Positions 1-4,708 of a stretch of 5,454 nucleotides of DNA are shown here, in pieces. The stretch comes from an uncultured Sphingomonadaceae bacterium (GTDB lineage Bacteria; Pseudomonadota; Alphaproteobacteria; Sphingomonadales; Sphingomonadaceae). The notes below the pieces were generated by a model, which worked only from the letters and a program-made list of their open reading frames with translations, had not been told where the DNA came from and ran no database searches. Where the stretch lies: contig CAKZSF010000161.1 of NCBI GenBank assembly GCA_937920575.1, positions 1 to 5,454 of the forward strand, read 5' to 3'. Each line of letters starts with the position of its first letter. The stretch's first letter is position 1. A program made the translations under genes and the position numbers.

Positions 1-1334
1 TGGTGCATGAAGTGACCAGCCCGCAAGCTTTTGAAGGGCTGCGTTTGAGTGGCCGCACAGTCCGCCGCCCTGATCTGACCTTGGCGGTACCGGATCACAA
101 TTTGCCAACCACGGCTCGGCTTGATGATCAGGGTCAGCCGATCCCGATTGCTGACCCGCAAAGCGCAGCGCAACTCGCCGCCTTGGAAGCAAACGCGCCC
201 GAATTTGGCATTCGCTACATCGGAGCAAGCGATGCTGAACAAGGCATTGTCCATGTCGTCGGGCCCGAACAAGGTTTCTCGCTACCCGGTGCAACGATTG
301 TCTGCGGTGACAGCCACACTGCCGCTCATGGCGGGATTGGCGCGCTTGCCTTTGGTATTGGCACCAGCGAGGTCGAGCATGTTTTGGCAACCCAAACACT
401 GTTGCTCAAACGGTCCAAATCGATGGAGGTGCGTGTCGAGGGCGACCTTGCCCCCGGCATCACACCCAAGGATCTGATCCTGCACATTATCGGCGTGATC
501 GGCGCTGCGGGCGGCACCGGCCATGTCATCGAGTATCGCGGGCGCGTGTTTGAGGAAATGAGCATCGAAGGCCGCCTGACCGTATGCAACATGTCAATCG
601 AGGCGGGCGCGCGCGCCGGATTGATCGCACCGGACGAGAAGACCATAGCGTATGTCAGCGGGCGACCCTACACACCGACCGGTGATGACTGGGCGCAAGC
701 CGTCAACTGTTGGAAAACGCTGCACACCGATGACGGCGCAGTGTTCGACAAATCTGTCGTCATCAACGCCGCCGATGTCGAACCAACGGTCACATGGGGC
801 ACCAGCCCTGAAGACGTGATTGCGATTGGTGGGACGGTGCCTGATCCATCAAGCTTTGCCGACCCATCGAAGCAGGCCGCCGCGCAAAAAAGCCTCGACT
901 ATATGGGTCTGACACCCGGCACCGCGATGCGCGACGTCGAGGTGCAGAACATCTTCATCGGCAGTTGTACCAACAGCCGGATCGAGGATATGCGCGCCGC
1001 CGCCGAAGTGGTGCGCGGACGCAAGAAGGCAGACAATGTGCGCTGGGCCATCGTGGTTCCCGGCTCCGGCCTTGTGAAGGCGCAGGCTGAGGAAGAAGGC
1101 CTCGACCGGGTCTTTACAGAGGCGGGCTTTGAATGGCGCGAGCCGGGTTGCTCGGCGTGCCTCGGCATGAACCCCGACAAGGTTCCCAGCGGCGAGCGCT
1201 GCGCCTCGACCAGCAACCGGAATTTCGTCGGCCGTCAAGGCCCGGGCGCACGCACGCATTTGCTATCACCCGCAATGGCAGCGGCGGCAGCGGTGACTGG
1301 CAAGCTGACCGATGTGCGGGAGTTGGTCAAATAG
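1..1334 (+). CDS. leuC: 3-isopropylmalate dehydratase large subunit, 5' end missing
   Basis: Large subunit of isopropylmalate isomerase, which with LeuD converts 2-isopropylmalate to 3-isopropylmalate in cytoplasmic leucine synthesis. The first full codon is at nt 3, and 443 codons are visible up to the TAG at 1332-1334. Seen, numbering from nt 3: [14 protein letters not shown] at 1-14, CGDSHT at 101-106, the first [4Fe-4S] cysteine in GSCTNSR (Cys322), and the other two in CSAC (Cys383, Cys386). The 61- and 3-residue spacings fit the aconitase superfamily. [14 protein letters not shown] is normally internal in LeuC, following roughly 30 N-terminal residues, so the GTG at nt 3 is not the start; the gene continues left of the window. 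With those residues added the length would be near the usual 465-480. It heads an operon with leuD. Aconitase and homoaconitase are less likely because leuD follows and the subunits are separate. Confidence 0.97.
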   Translation, partial: VHEVTSPQAFEGLRLSGRTVRRPDLTLAVPDHNLPTTARLDDQGQPIPIADPQSAAQLAALEANAPEFGIRYIGASDAEQGIVHVVGPEQGFSLPGATIVCGDSHTAAHGGIGALAFGIGTSEVEHVLATQTLLLKRSKSMEVRVEGDLAPGITPKDLILHIIGVIGAAGGTGHVIEYRGRVFEEMSIEGRLTVCNMSIEAGARAGLIAPDEKTIAYVSGRPYTPTGDDWAQAVNCWKTLHTDDGAVFDKSVVINAADVEPTVTWGTSPEDVIAIGGTVPDPSSFADPSKQAAAQKSLDYMGLTPGTAMRDVEVQNIFIGSCTNSRIEDMRAAAEVVRGRKKADNVRWAIVVPGSGLVKAQAEEEGLDRVFTEAGFEWREPGCSACLGMNPDKVPSGERCASTSNRNFVGRQGPGARTHLLSPAMAAAAAVTGKLTDVRELVK

Positions 1335-1379
1335 CGCCCAACCCTTGTCAGAAACGCCCCCGAGCCCCAAGAGAATGGT

Positions 1380-1571
1380 ATGACCAAGAAAACAGACGAT
1401 CCTGAAAAGGCTGAGAAGAAGAGCAAACTGGCCGGCACCGCAATCGTTGCAGGCGCAGCGATTGGCTCGGCAGCGATTGCTGCGGCTTTGCTCTATGTGG
1501 GCAAACGCAAAGATGCAGCGGAAGCCAAAGCGCCAACCCCGCCCAGCGGCGAACCGCCGGAGACCGACTGA
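1380..1571 (+). CDS. small single-pass membrane protein between leuC and leuD
   Basis: Predicted 63-residue protein of unknown function. A lysine-rich, charged N-terminus (residues 1-16) is followed by one hydrophobic Ala/Gly/Ile-rich segment at about 17-41. This contains a GxxxG-type motif (Gly25-Ala-Ala-Ile-Gly29) suited to helix packing. A basic patch (Lys42-Arg43-Lys44) and a short Pro/Glu-rich tail ([12 protein letters not shown]) end it. There is no cleavable signal peptide signature. A purine-rich AGAGA lies 5 nt before the ATG. It starts 45 nt after the leuC stop, and its TGA overlaps the leuD ATG by one base (TGATG), so leuD translation is probably coupled to it. The tight fit and sensible membrane topology argue that it is real. 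I recall similar small ORFs at this site in related genomes, sometimes named isopropylmalate isomerase by proximity; nothing in the sequence supports that enzymatic name. Confidence 0.8.
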   Translation: MTKKTDDPEKAEKKSKLAGTAIVAGAAIGSAAIAAALLYVGKRKDAAEAKAPTPPSGEPPETD

Positions 1572-2176
1572 TGGAACCGGTTTCGACGATTGAAGGTCGC
1601 GCGATTCCTTTCGGCGCAAAGAACATCGACACTGATGTGATCATTTCGGCCGAATGGCTCAAAACCATTACGCGCGAAGGGCTCGGCGCGGGCGCTTTCG
1701 AAAGCTTGCGCCAAGATCCGAACAACATCTTTGACAGCGAAGAATTTGCCGGTTCGCCGATCCTGATTGCAGGCGACAATTTCGGTTGTGGCTCCAGCCG
1801 AGAACACGCCGCATGGGCTGTGCTCGACATGGGCATCAAAGTGGTGATCGCGCCCAGTTTTTCGGACATCTTTTCAAGCAACGCGTTCAAGAACGGCATT
1901 CTGACCGTCGTCCTGCCGCAAGATGTGATCGACCGGCTGATGGAAGTGGCGGCGGATCAGCCACTGACTGTCGACCTCGACAATCAGGTCGTCACGACGC
2001 CATTCCAGGATCGCTTCGAATTTGAAATCGACCCGTTTCGCAAACATTGTCTGATGGAGGGGCTGGACGAAGTGGGTCTGACCATGGCACGCGATGCAGC
2101 CATCAAGACATATGAGAGCGCCCGGAAAGCTGGCCCAATCGGCTTTCTGGAAACAGGTACGGAGAGAGCCGCGTGA
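1571..2176 (+). CDS. leuD: 3-isopropylmalate dehydratase small subunit
   Basis: Small subunit of isopropylmalate isomerase; it supplies the swivelling domain that closes the active site over the LeuC iron-sulfur cluster. The 201 residues match the usual LeuD length. Seen: NIDTDVI at 18-24, the family signature [13 protein letters not shown] at 68-80, APSFSDIF at 94-101, and the C-terminal [13 protein letters not shown] at 159-171. GGAGA lies 7 nt before the ATG at 1571, which supports that start. The start overlaps the stop of the upstream small membrane-protein gene by 1 nt, and the stop overlaps the GTG start of the next gene by 4 nt, so three consecutive genes are translationally linked. 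No truncation or unusual residue is visible. Confidence 0.97.
   Translation: MEPVSTIEGRAIPFGAKNIDTDVIISAEWLKTITREGLGAGAFESLRQDPNNIFDSEEFAGSPILIAGDNFGCGSSREHAAWAVLDMGIKVVIAPSFSDIFSSNAFKNGILTVVLPQDVIDRLMEVAADQPLTVDLDNQVVTTPFQDRFEFEIDPFRKHCLMEGLDEVGLTMARDAAIKTYESARKAGPIGFLETGTERAA
2161..2166 (+). promoter_or_regulatory. ribosome binding site supporting the GTG start of the oxidoreductase
   Basis: GGAGAG inside the end of leuD sits 6 nt before GTG 2173. It fixes the start of the downstream oxidoreductase at the GTG within the GTGA overlap, which matches where the family's N-terminus (MKAL) begins. Confidence 0.7.
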
Positions 2177-3174
2177 AAGCACTGTTGAGCAAGGAAGTTG
2201 GCGGACCGGAAACATTGGTCCTAGAAGAAATTGACGATCCGGTGGCAGGCAAAGGGCAAGTTCTGATTGCCGTTAAAGCCTGCGCGATCAACTTCCCCGA
2301 CACGCTGATCATTCGCGACATGTATCAATTCAAGCCGCCCCGCCCCTTCTCTCCCGGTGGAGAGATTGCCGGCGTAATCGAGGCAGTTGGCGAAGGTGTG
2401 GAAGGCTGGGAAGTCGGCGACCGCGTGCTGGCGCCGGTTGGCAATGGCGGACTGGTCGAGAAAATCGTCACCGATCCGATGCGTATCTTCAATATTCCAG
2501 AAGGCGTATCCTTCGAATCGGCGGCATCCCTGCTGATGACGTACGGCACCACGATCCACGGATTGAAGGATCGCGGCCATATCAAGGAAGGCGACACCTT
2601 GCTGATCCTTGGCGCGGCTGGCGGTGTTGGTTTGTCCGCAATCGAGCTGGGCAAGGCCTATGGTGCGAAAGTCATTGCTGCGGTTTCCAGCGAAGAGAAA
2701 GCGGCAGTCGCAAAAGAAGCAGGCGCTGACGAAACCGTTGTCTATCCCCGCGCTCCGTTTGACAAGGATACGTCGAAGGCACTGGCTGGTGCGTTCAAGG
2801 CCGCCTGTGGGCCGGATGGCGCGAACATCGTTTATGACATTGTCGGCGGCGACTATTCAGAGCCTGCCGTGCGCTCAATCGCCTGGGAAGGCCGCTTCTT
2901 GGTGGTCGGCTTCCCTGCAGGCATCGCGAAATTGCCGCTGAATCTGACATTGCTGAAAAGCTGCGATGTCTGCGGCGTGTTTTGGGGTGCGTTCACGGCG
3001 CGTGAGCCGGTGAAATTCCGCGCGCAAGTCGAAGAACTGCTGCAAATGCTGAAAGACGGCACAATCAACCCGCGTATTTCGGAAACTTTCCCCCTCGAGA
3101 ATGGCGGAGAGGCAATTGCCAAGCTGGAACGGCGCGAGGCCATCGGCAAACTTGTTGTCACAATGGATGCGTGA
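2173..3174 (+). CDS. zinc-independent NAD(P)H quinone oxidoreductase-like protein (MDR superfamily)
   Basis: A 333-residue medium-chain dehydrogenase/reductase resembling the quinone oxidoreductase (QOR) group, which reduces quinones or other electrophilic carbonyls with NAD(P)H in the cytosol. Seen: an N-terminal GroES-like domain (about 1-120) with CAINFPDTL at 37-45, [13 protein letters not shown] at 61-73 and GDRV at 82-85; then a Rossmann domain with the nucleotide loop GAAGGVG at 147-153. The usual catalytic zinc ligands and the four-cysteine structural zinc lobe of alcohol dehydrogenases are absent, as expected for QOR-type members. The GTG start is backed by GGAGAG 6 nt upstream and lies within the leuD stop (GTGA overlap), so it belongs to the leu transcript. 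The real substrate cannot be read from sequence; enoyl or acryloyl reductase relatives share this fold. Confidence 0.9.
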   Translation: MKALLSKEVGGPETLVLEEIDDPVAGKGQVLIAVKACAINFPDTLIIRDMYQFKPPRPFSPGGEIAGVIEAVGEGVEGWEVGDRVLAPVGNGGLVEKIVTDPMRIFNIPEGVSFESAASLLMTYGTTIHGLKDRGHIKEGDTLLILGAAGGVGLSAIELGKAYGAKVIAAVSSEEKAAVAKEAGADETVVYPRAPFDKDTSKALAGAFKAACGPDGANIVYDIVGGDYSEPAVRSIAWEGRFLVVGFPAGIAKLPLNLTLLKSCDVCGVFWGAFTAREPVKFRAQVEELLQMLKDGTINPRISETFPLENGGEAIAKLERREAIGKLVVTMDA

Positions 3175-3191
3175 TGGCCGCGCCTAGCTCC

Positions 3192-3220
3192 TTGCGGGCA
3201 GGCGCAGCACTTCCTAAATT
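3192..3220 (+). promoter_or_regulatory. weak promoter candidate before the DUF1476-bolA-grxD cluster
   Basis: TTGCGG (3192-3197) and TAAATT (3215-3220) are separated by 17 nt in the 75-nt gap before the DUF1476 gene. Matches to the sigma-70 consensus are only 3/6 and 4/6. The gap has no clear intrinsic terminator, so read-through from the leu operon is equally possible. This is a speculative placement. Confidence 0.2.
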
Positions 3221-3249
3221 CCAAGCAAGCATTCTCGAAAGGCCAAACA

Positions 3250-3573
3250 ATGACCGATTTCAGTGACCGCCAGAAAGGCGAAGAAGCCAAATTCGCAATG
3301 GACGAAGAAACCGCTTTCAAAGTGGCTGCGCGCCGTAACCGCTTGTTGGGCGAGTGGGCTGCAGGCCTAATGGGCCTGACCGAAGAGGAAACCGACGCGT
3401 ACAAGAAGGCGGTCGTTCAGGCCGACTTCGAAGAGGCAGGCGATGAAGACGTTATCCGCAAACTGCTGGGCGATCTGACCGCAGCAGAGTCCGATGTTGA
3501 CGAGGCGGCGATCCGCGCAATGCTGGAAGAAAAAACCATCGAGGCGCGCCGCCAGTTGATGAGCGACAGCTGA
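3250..3573 (+). CDS. DUF1476 protein, ATP synthase zeta-subunit type
   Basis: A 107-residue, highly charged and predicted largely helical protein of the DUF1476 family. In Paracoccus denitrificans the family member is the zeta subunit, which binds F1 and blocks ATP hydrolysis; inhibitory strength is known to vary between alphaproteobacteria. Seen: an N-terminal DRQKGEEAKFAMDEE segment (6-20, the region equivalent to the inhibitory arm), then the family core ARRNRLLGEWAA (27-38) and VVQADFEEAGDEDV (55-68), and a charged C-terminal helix. There is no membrane segment or signal peptide. AAAGG at 3238-3242 lies 7 nt before the ATG. It is 21 nt upstream of bolA and probably cotranscribed with bolA and grxD. 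Family membership is firm; whether this copy inhibits the ATPase is inference. Confidence 0.92.
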   Translation: MTDFSDRQKGEEAKFAMDEETAFKVAARRNRLLGEWAAGLMGLTEEETDAYKKAVVQADFEEAGDEDVIRKLLGDLTAAESDVDEAAIRAMLEEKTIEARRQLMSDS

Positions 3574-3581
3574 GGCTGGGC

Positions 3582-3586
3582 GGAGA
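3582..3586 (+). promoter_or_regulatory. ribosome binding site deciding the bolA start
   Basis: GGAGA lies 8 nt before ATG 3595 and 14 nt before a second in-frame ATG at 3601. The spacing favours the first ATG, giving the MPMSAS N-terminus. Confidence 0.65.
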
Positions 3587-3594
3587 CTAACACC

Positions 3595-3828
3595 ATGCCG
3601 ATGTCCGCAAGCGAGATCGAAACTGCAATTGTCGAGGCCTTGCCGGGCGCGGTTGTAGAAATGACTGATCTGGCCGGTGACAATGATCACTGGGCGGCCA
3701 AAGTCACCGCGCCACAATTCGCGGGCAAAAACCGCATCCAACAGCACAAGATGGTCTATGCGGCGTTGGGCGAGAAGATGGGCGGCGTGCTGCATGCCTT
3801 GCAACTCTCCACCGCGGTTCCCACCTAG
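3595..3828 (+). CDS. BolA family protein, probable partner of the CGFS glutaredoxin
   Basis: A 77-residue BolA-fold protein. BolA-type proteins pair with monothiol CGFS glutaredoxins and share a [2Fe-2S] cluster, acting in iron-sulfur trafficking or iron sensing. Seen: helix 1 with EIETAIVEALPGAVVEM (7-23), a loop with DNDHW (29-33, His32 a candidate ligand), and the class motif FAGKNRIQQHKMVYAAL (42-58), followed by LHALQL (66-71) carrying His67, the position of the conserved C-terminal cluster ligand. The short length and lack of extensions fit the BolA2/IbaG-like rather than the longer E. coli BolA type. It lies 21 nt after the DUF1476 stop and 40 nt before grxD, consistent with one operon. 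The cluster-ligand assignment comes from family knowledge, not from this sequence alone. Confidence 0.93.
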   Translation: MPMSASEIETAIVEALPGAVVEMTDLAGDNDHWAAKVTAPQFAGKNRIQQHKMVYAALGEKMGGVLHALQLSTAVPT

Positions 3829-3868
3829 ACGGCAACAAACAAGCATTCTTTAAAGAGGTACTCGCCCC

Positions 3869-4198
3869 ATGTCAGACGCCAATCAGCGCATCGATGAAGT
3901 CGTCAAAGCCAACGATGTTGTGCTGTTTATGAAAGGCACGCCCTTGTTTCCGCAATGCGGCTTCTCCAGTCGCGCTGTCTCGATCCTCGAACATTGCGGC
4001 GTCGCGTTTGAAAGCGTGGATGTGTTGCAGGACATGGAAATCCGTCAGGGGATCAAGACCTATTCAGAATGGCCAACCATTCCTCAGCTCTATGTGAAGG
4101 GCGAATTTCTGGGCGGCAGCGATATTATGATGGAAATGTATGAGGCTGGTGAGCTTCAGGCGCTGATGCAGGAAAAGAAGGTAGCGCCTGCTTCCTGA
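3869..4198 (+). CDS. grxD: monothiol CGFS glutaredoxin (Grx4 type)
   Basis: A 109-residue single-domain monothiol glutaredoxin, cytoplasmic, which binds a glutathione-ligated [2Fe-2S] cluster as a dimer or with BolA and passes it on. Seen: Lys22 in FMKGTP (20-25, glutathione contact), the active site CGFS at 30-33, the cis-proline motif WPTIPQLYV at 68-76, and GGSDI at 82-86. Length matches E. coli GrxD (about 115). AAAGAGG at 3852-3858 lies 10 nt before the ATG. It follows bolA by 40 nt, a pairing common in alphaproteobacteria. A second cysteine (Cys43) is present outside the active site. Its stop is followed by a long structured non-coding stretch; the first strong intrinsic terminator is about 230 nt downstream. 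Confidence 0.97.
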   Translation: MSDANQRIDEVVKANDVVLFMKGTPLFPQCGFSSRAVSILEHCGVAFESVDVLQDMEIRQGIKTYSEWPTIPQLYVKGEFLGGSDIMMEMYEAGELQALMQEKKVAPAS

Positions 4199-4203
4199 TT
4201 TTC

Positions 4204-4225
4204 CGCACGCCCGTTCGGGCGCGCG
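4204..4225 (+). terminator. GC-rich hairpin just after grxD, possible weak terminator
   Basis: An imperfect inverted repeat starts 6 nt after the grxD stop. The inner stem is CGCCC/GGGCG around a GTTC loop, extended after one A-C mismatch by CGC/GCG. The 3' side is followed only by ATTTCC, not a proper T run, so it may act as a weak terminator or as a 3'-end stabiliser. Its base (4223-4225) overlaps the first strand of the next structure, so the two cannot form fully together. Confidence 0.4.
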
Positions 4226-4297
4226 ATTTCCTCGCTTCCGGTCAGGCAAGCTGACCTCGCTGCGTACGGGCAGTCGCCCTTGCGGATCATCGATCCG
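4221..4297 (-). repeat. structured intergenic repeat, copy 1 (minus orientation)
   Basis: Read on the minus strand this gives, in order: hairpin A (CGGATC/GATCCG, 3-nt loop, 4283-4297), a core of 18 nt at 4266-4283 containing a GGGC-GACT-GCCC hairpin, hairpin B (GGTCAG/CTGACC, 5-nt loop, 4240-4256), and a tail with AAGCGA (4232-4237). Copy 2 at 4326-4403 has the same order of parts on the plus strand, and the cores agree at 16 of 18 positions. In addition GCGATTTC (4223-4230) pairs perfectly with GAAATCGC (4299-4306), enclosing all three hairpins. No coding potential is evident. It looks like one member of a dispersed intergenic palindromic family; genome-wide copy number is unknown. Confidence 0.6.
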
Positions 4298-4325
4298 AGA
4301 AATCGCAACGAAAGGTAGCACAAAT

Positions 4326-4403
4326 CAGTTCGCGACTAGCGAACTGCAAGCGCGACTGCGCGTCGGCCGATAGGCCGAAAGCCAAGCGAATGGACATGAG
4401 CGC
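4326..4403 (+). repeat. structured intergenic repeat, copy 2 (plus orientation)
   Basis: Parts in order: hairpin A (CAGTTCGC/GCGAACTG, perfect 8 bp, loop GACTA, 4326-4346), the 18-nt core at 4346-4363 (GCGC-GACT-GCGC hairpin), hairpin B (TCGGCC/GGCCGA, loop GATA, 4363-4378), and a tail with AAGCGA at 4384-4389. Order and core sequence match the minus strand of copy 1. The two core differences exchange a G-C pair for a C-G pair within the hairpin stem, so the fold is kept. The hairpins A and B differ in sequence from copy 1 but keep their palindromic nature. Confidence 0.6.
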
Positions 4404-4427
4404 TGGCGATTGAAGCCAAACAATAAC

Positions 4428-4451
4428 AACCCCGCCACTGGTGGGGTTTTT
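4428..4451 (+). terminator. strong intrinsic terminator
   Basis: AACCCCGCC pairs with GGTGGGGTT around an ACT loop (9 pairs including one G-T), and the T run 4447-4451 follows, then C and TTT. A downstream T tract on the minus strand is absent, so it works on the plus strand. It lies about 230 nt after the grxD stop and most likely ends the DUF1476-bolA-grxD transcript or a small RNA. Confidence 0.9.
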
Positions 4452-4483
4452 CTTTGCCTGATGTTTGGAAAGCTCTTCGGGGT

Positions 4484-4532
4484 GAGGCGGGGCGTGGAGA
4501 CTTAGGGGGGTGGGGGATGTCAGCCCCGCCTC
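4484..4532. repeat. 10-bp inverted repeat with G-rich loop
   Basis: GAGGCGGGGC (4484-4493) is the exact reverse complement of GCCCCGCCTC (4523-4532). The 29-nt loop carries GGGGGG-T-GGGGG at 4505-4516. Counting GGGG at 4479-4482 and 4489-4492, there are four G runs on the plus strand with spacers of 6, 12 and 1 nt, so a G-quadruplex could compete with the hairpin. A second alternative pairs GGGG 4513-4516 with CCCC 4524-4527. Confidence 0.6.
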
Positions 4533-4568
4533 GATACGAAGAAGTTACATTTACCTATGCACCGCACG

Positions 4569-4594
4569 TGCCAGTTTCGCGCATTGGCAGTTTT
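4569..4594 (+). terminator. hairpin with short T run, weak terminator candidate
   Basis: TGCCAGT (4569-4575) pairs with ATTGGCA (4583-4589) through one G-T pair around a 7-nt loop, and G then TTTT (4591-4594) follows. The stem is modest and the T run short. It lies upstream of the NUDIX gene, where it might attenuate read-through, but it may be fortuitous. Confidence 0.25.
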
Positions 4595-4640
4595 CCGCGG
4601 GTCACGATGGTTCGCAAACTCTTAACGGCAGCAAGCCTTG

Positions 4641-4646
4641 TAAAAT
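4641..4646 (+). promoter_or_regulatory. possible -10 element for the NUDIX gene
   Basis: TAAAAT matches the sigma-70 -10 consensus at 5 of 6 positions, 62 nt before the NUDIX start. No acceptable -35 sits 16-18 nt upstream; TTAACG at 4622-4627 is too close (13 nt). This is only the best candidate in the gap. Confidence 0.2.
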
Positions 4647-4708
4647 TTCCCGACGACTAGCTGTTCTGCTGGCTTGGCAATTGCTCCGCCCTTCCCCACA
4701 CTTGCGGT

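Larger units (their letters stand above)
4310..4451 (+). ncRNA. candidate small RNA or structured 3' UTR ending in a terminator
   Basis: This segment has four or more consecutive hairpins (4326-4346, 4350-4361, 4363-4378, 4428-4448) and ends in a textbook terminator, but no protein-coding ORF with a ribosome site. It could be the processed 3' end of the grxD transcript or an independent RNA. I could not identify a clear promoter directly upstream, and it matches no RNA family I recognise. The 5' boundary is arbitrary. Confidence 0.25.
4452..4708. other. non-coding stretch before the NUDIX gene
   Basis: I see no convincing gene here. A frame opening with TTG at 4454 and ending at TAG 4660 (68 codons) has no ribosome site and no recognisable domain. 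The stretch holds a G-rich tract within an inverted repeat (4484-4532), a hairpin followed by four T (4569-4594), and a weak -10-like TAAAAT (4641-4646). It should contain the promoter of the NUDIX gene, because a strong terminator closes the upstream unit. Confidence 0.6.

Noticed and set aside
3..5. GTG at nt 3 as the leuC start codon
   Set aside because: The encoded [14 protein letters not shown] is an internal LeuC segment that normally follows about 30 residues, so the gene is cut by the window edge.
849..1259. 136-codon minus-strand frame over leuC
   Set aside because: It is antisense to the Fe-S ligand region of leuC, which is strongly conserved on the plus strand; its translation is alanine-rich low-information sequence.
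1348..1899. 183-codon open frame on the minus strand across leuD
   Set aside because: It lies antisense to the small ORF and leuD, which carry clear family motifs. Its translation has no recognisable domain and is Arg/Ser/Pro-rich, as expected for an antisense shadow of GC-rich genes.
3180..3205. GCGCC/GGCGC inverted repeat after the oxidoreductase as a terminator
   Set aside because: The stem is only 5 bp with a 16-nt loop and is not followed by a T run.
2853..3404. 183-codon open frame on the minus strand
   Set aside because: It spans the ends of two well-supported plus-strand genes and the gap between them, with no domain and no ribosome site. It is a shadow frame.
4223..4306. tRNA gene suggested by the cloverleaf shape
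   Set aside because: Arm and loop sizes do not fit (6/5, 4/4, 6/3), and there is no 7-nt anticodon loop or T-arm consensus GGTTCGA.
4454..4660. 68-codon frame between the terminator and the NUDIX gene
   Set aside because: It opens with TTG just inside the T-rich tail of a terminator, has no Shine-Dalgarno, includes the G-rich inverted repeat, and shows no domain. A short internal frame from ATG 4607 was also considered as a leader peptide, but it has no ribosome site or regulatory codon run.
4199..4708. CRISPR array or insertion sequence in the long gap
   Set aside because: There are only two diverged inverted copies of the repeat, not regularly spaced direct repeats. There is no transposase frame and no target-site duplication that I can see.
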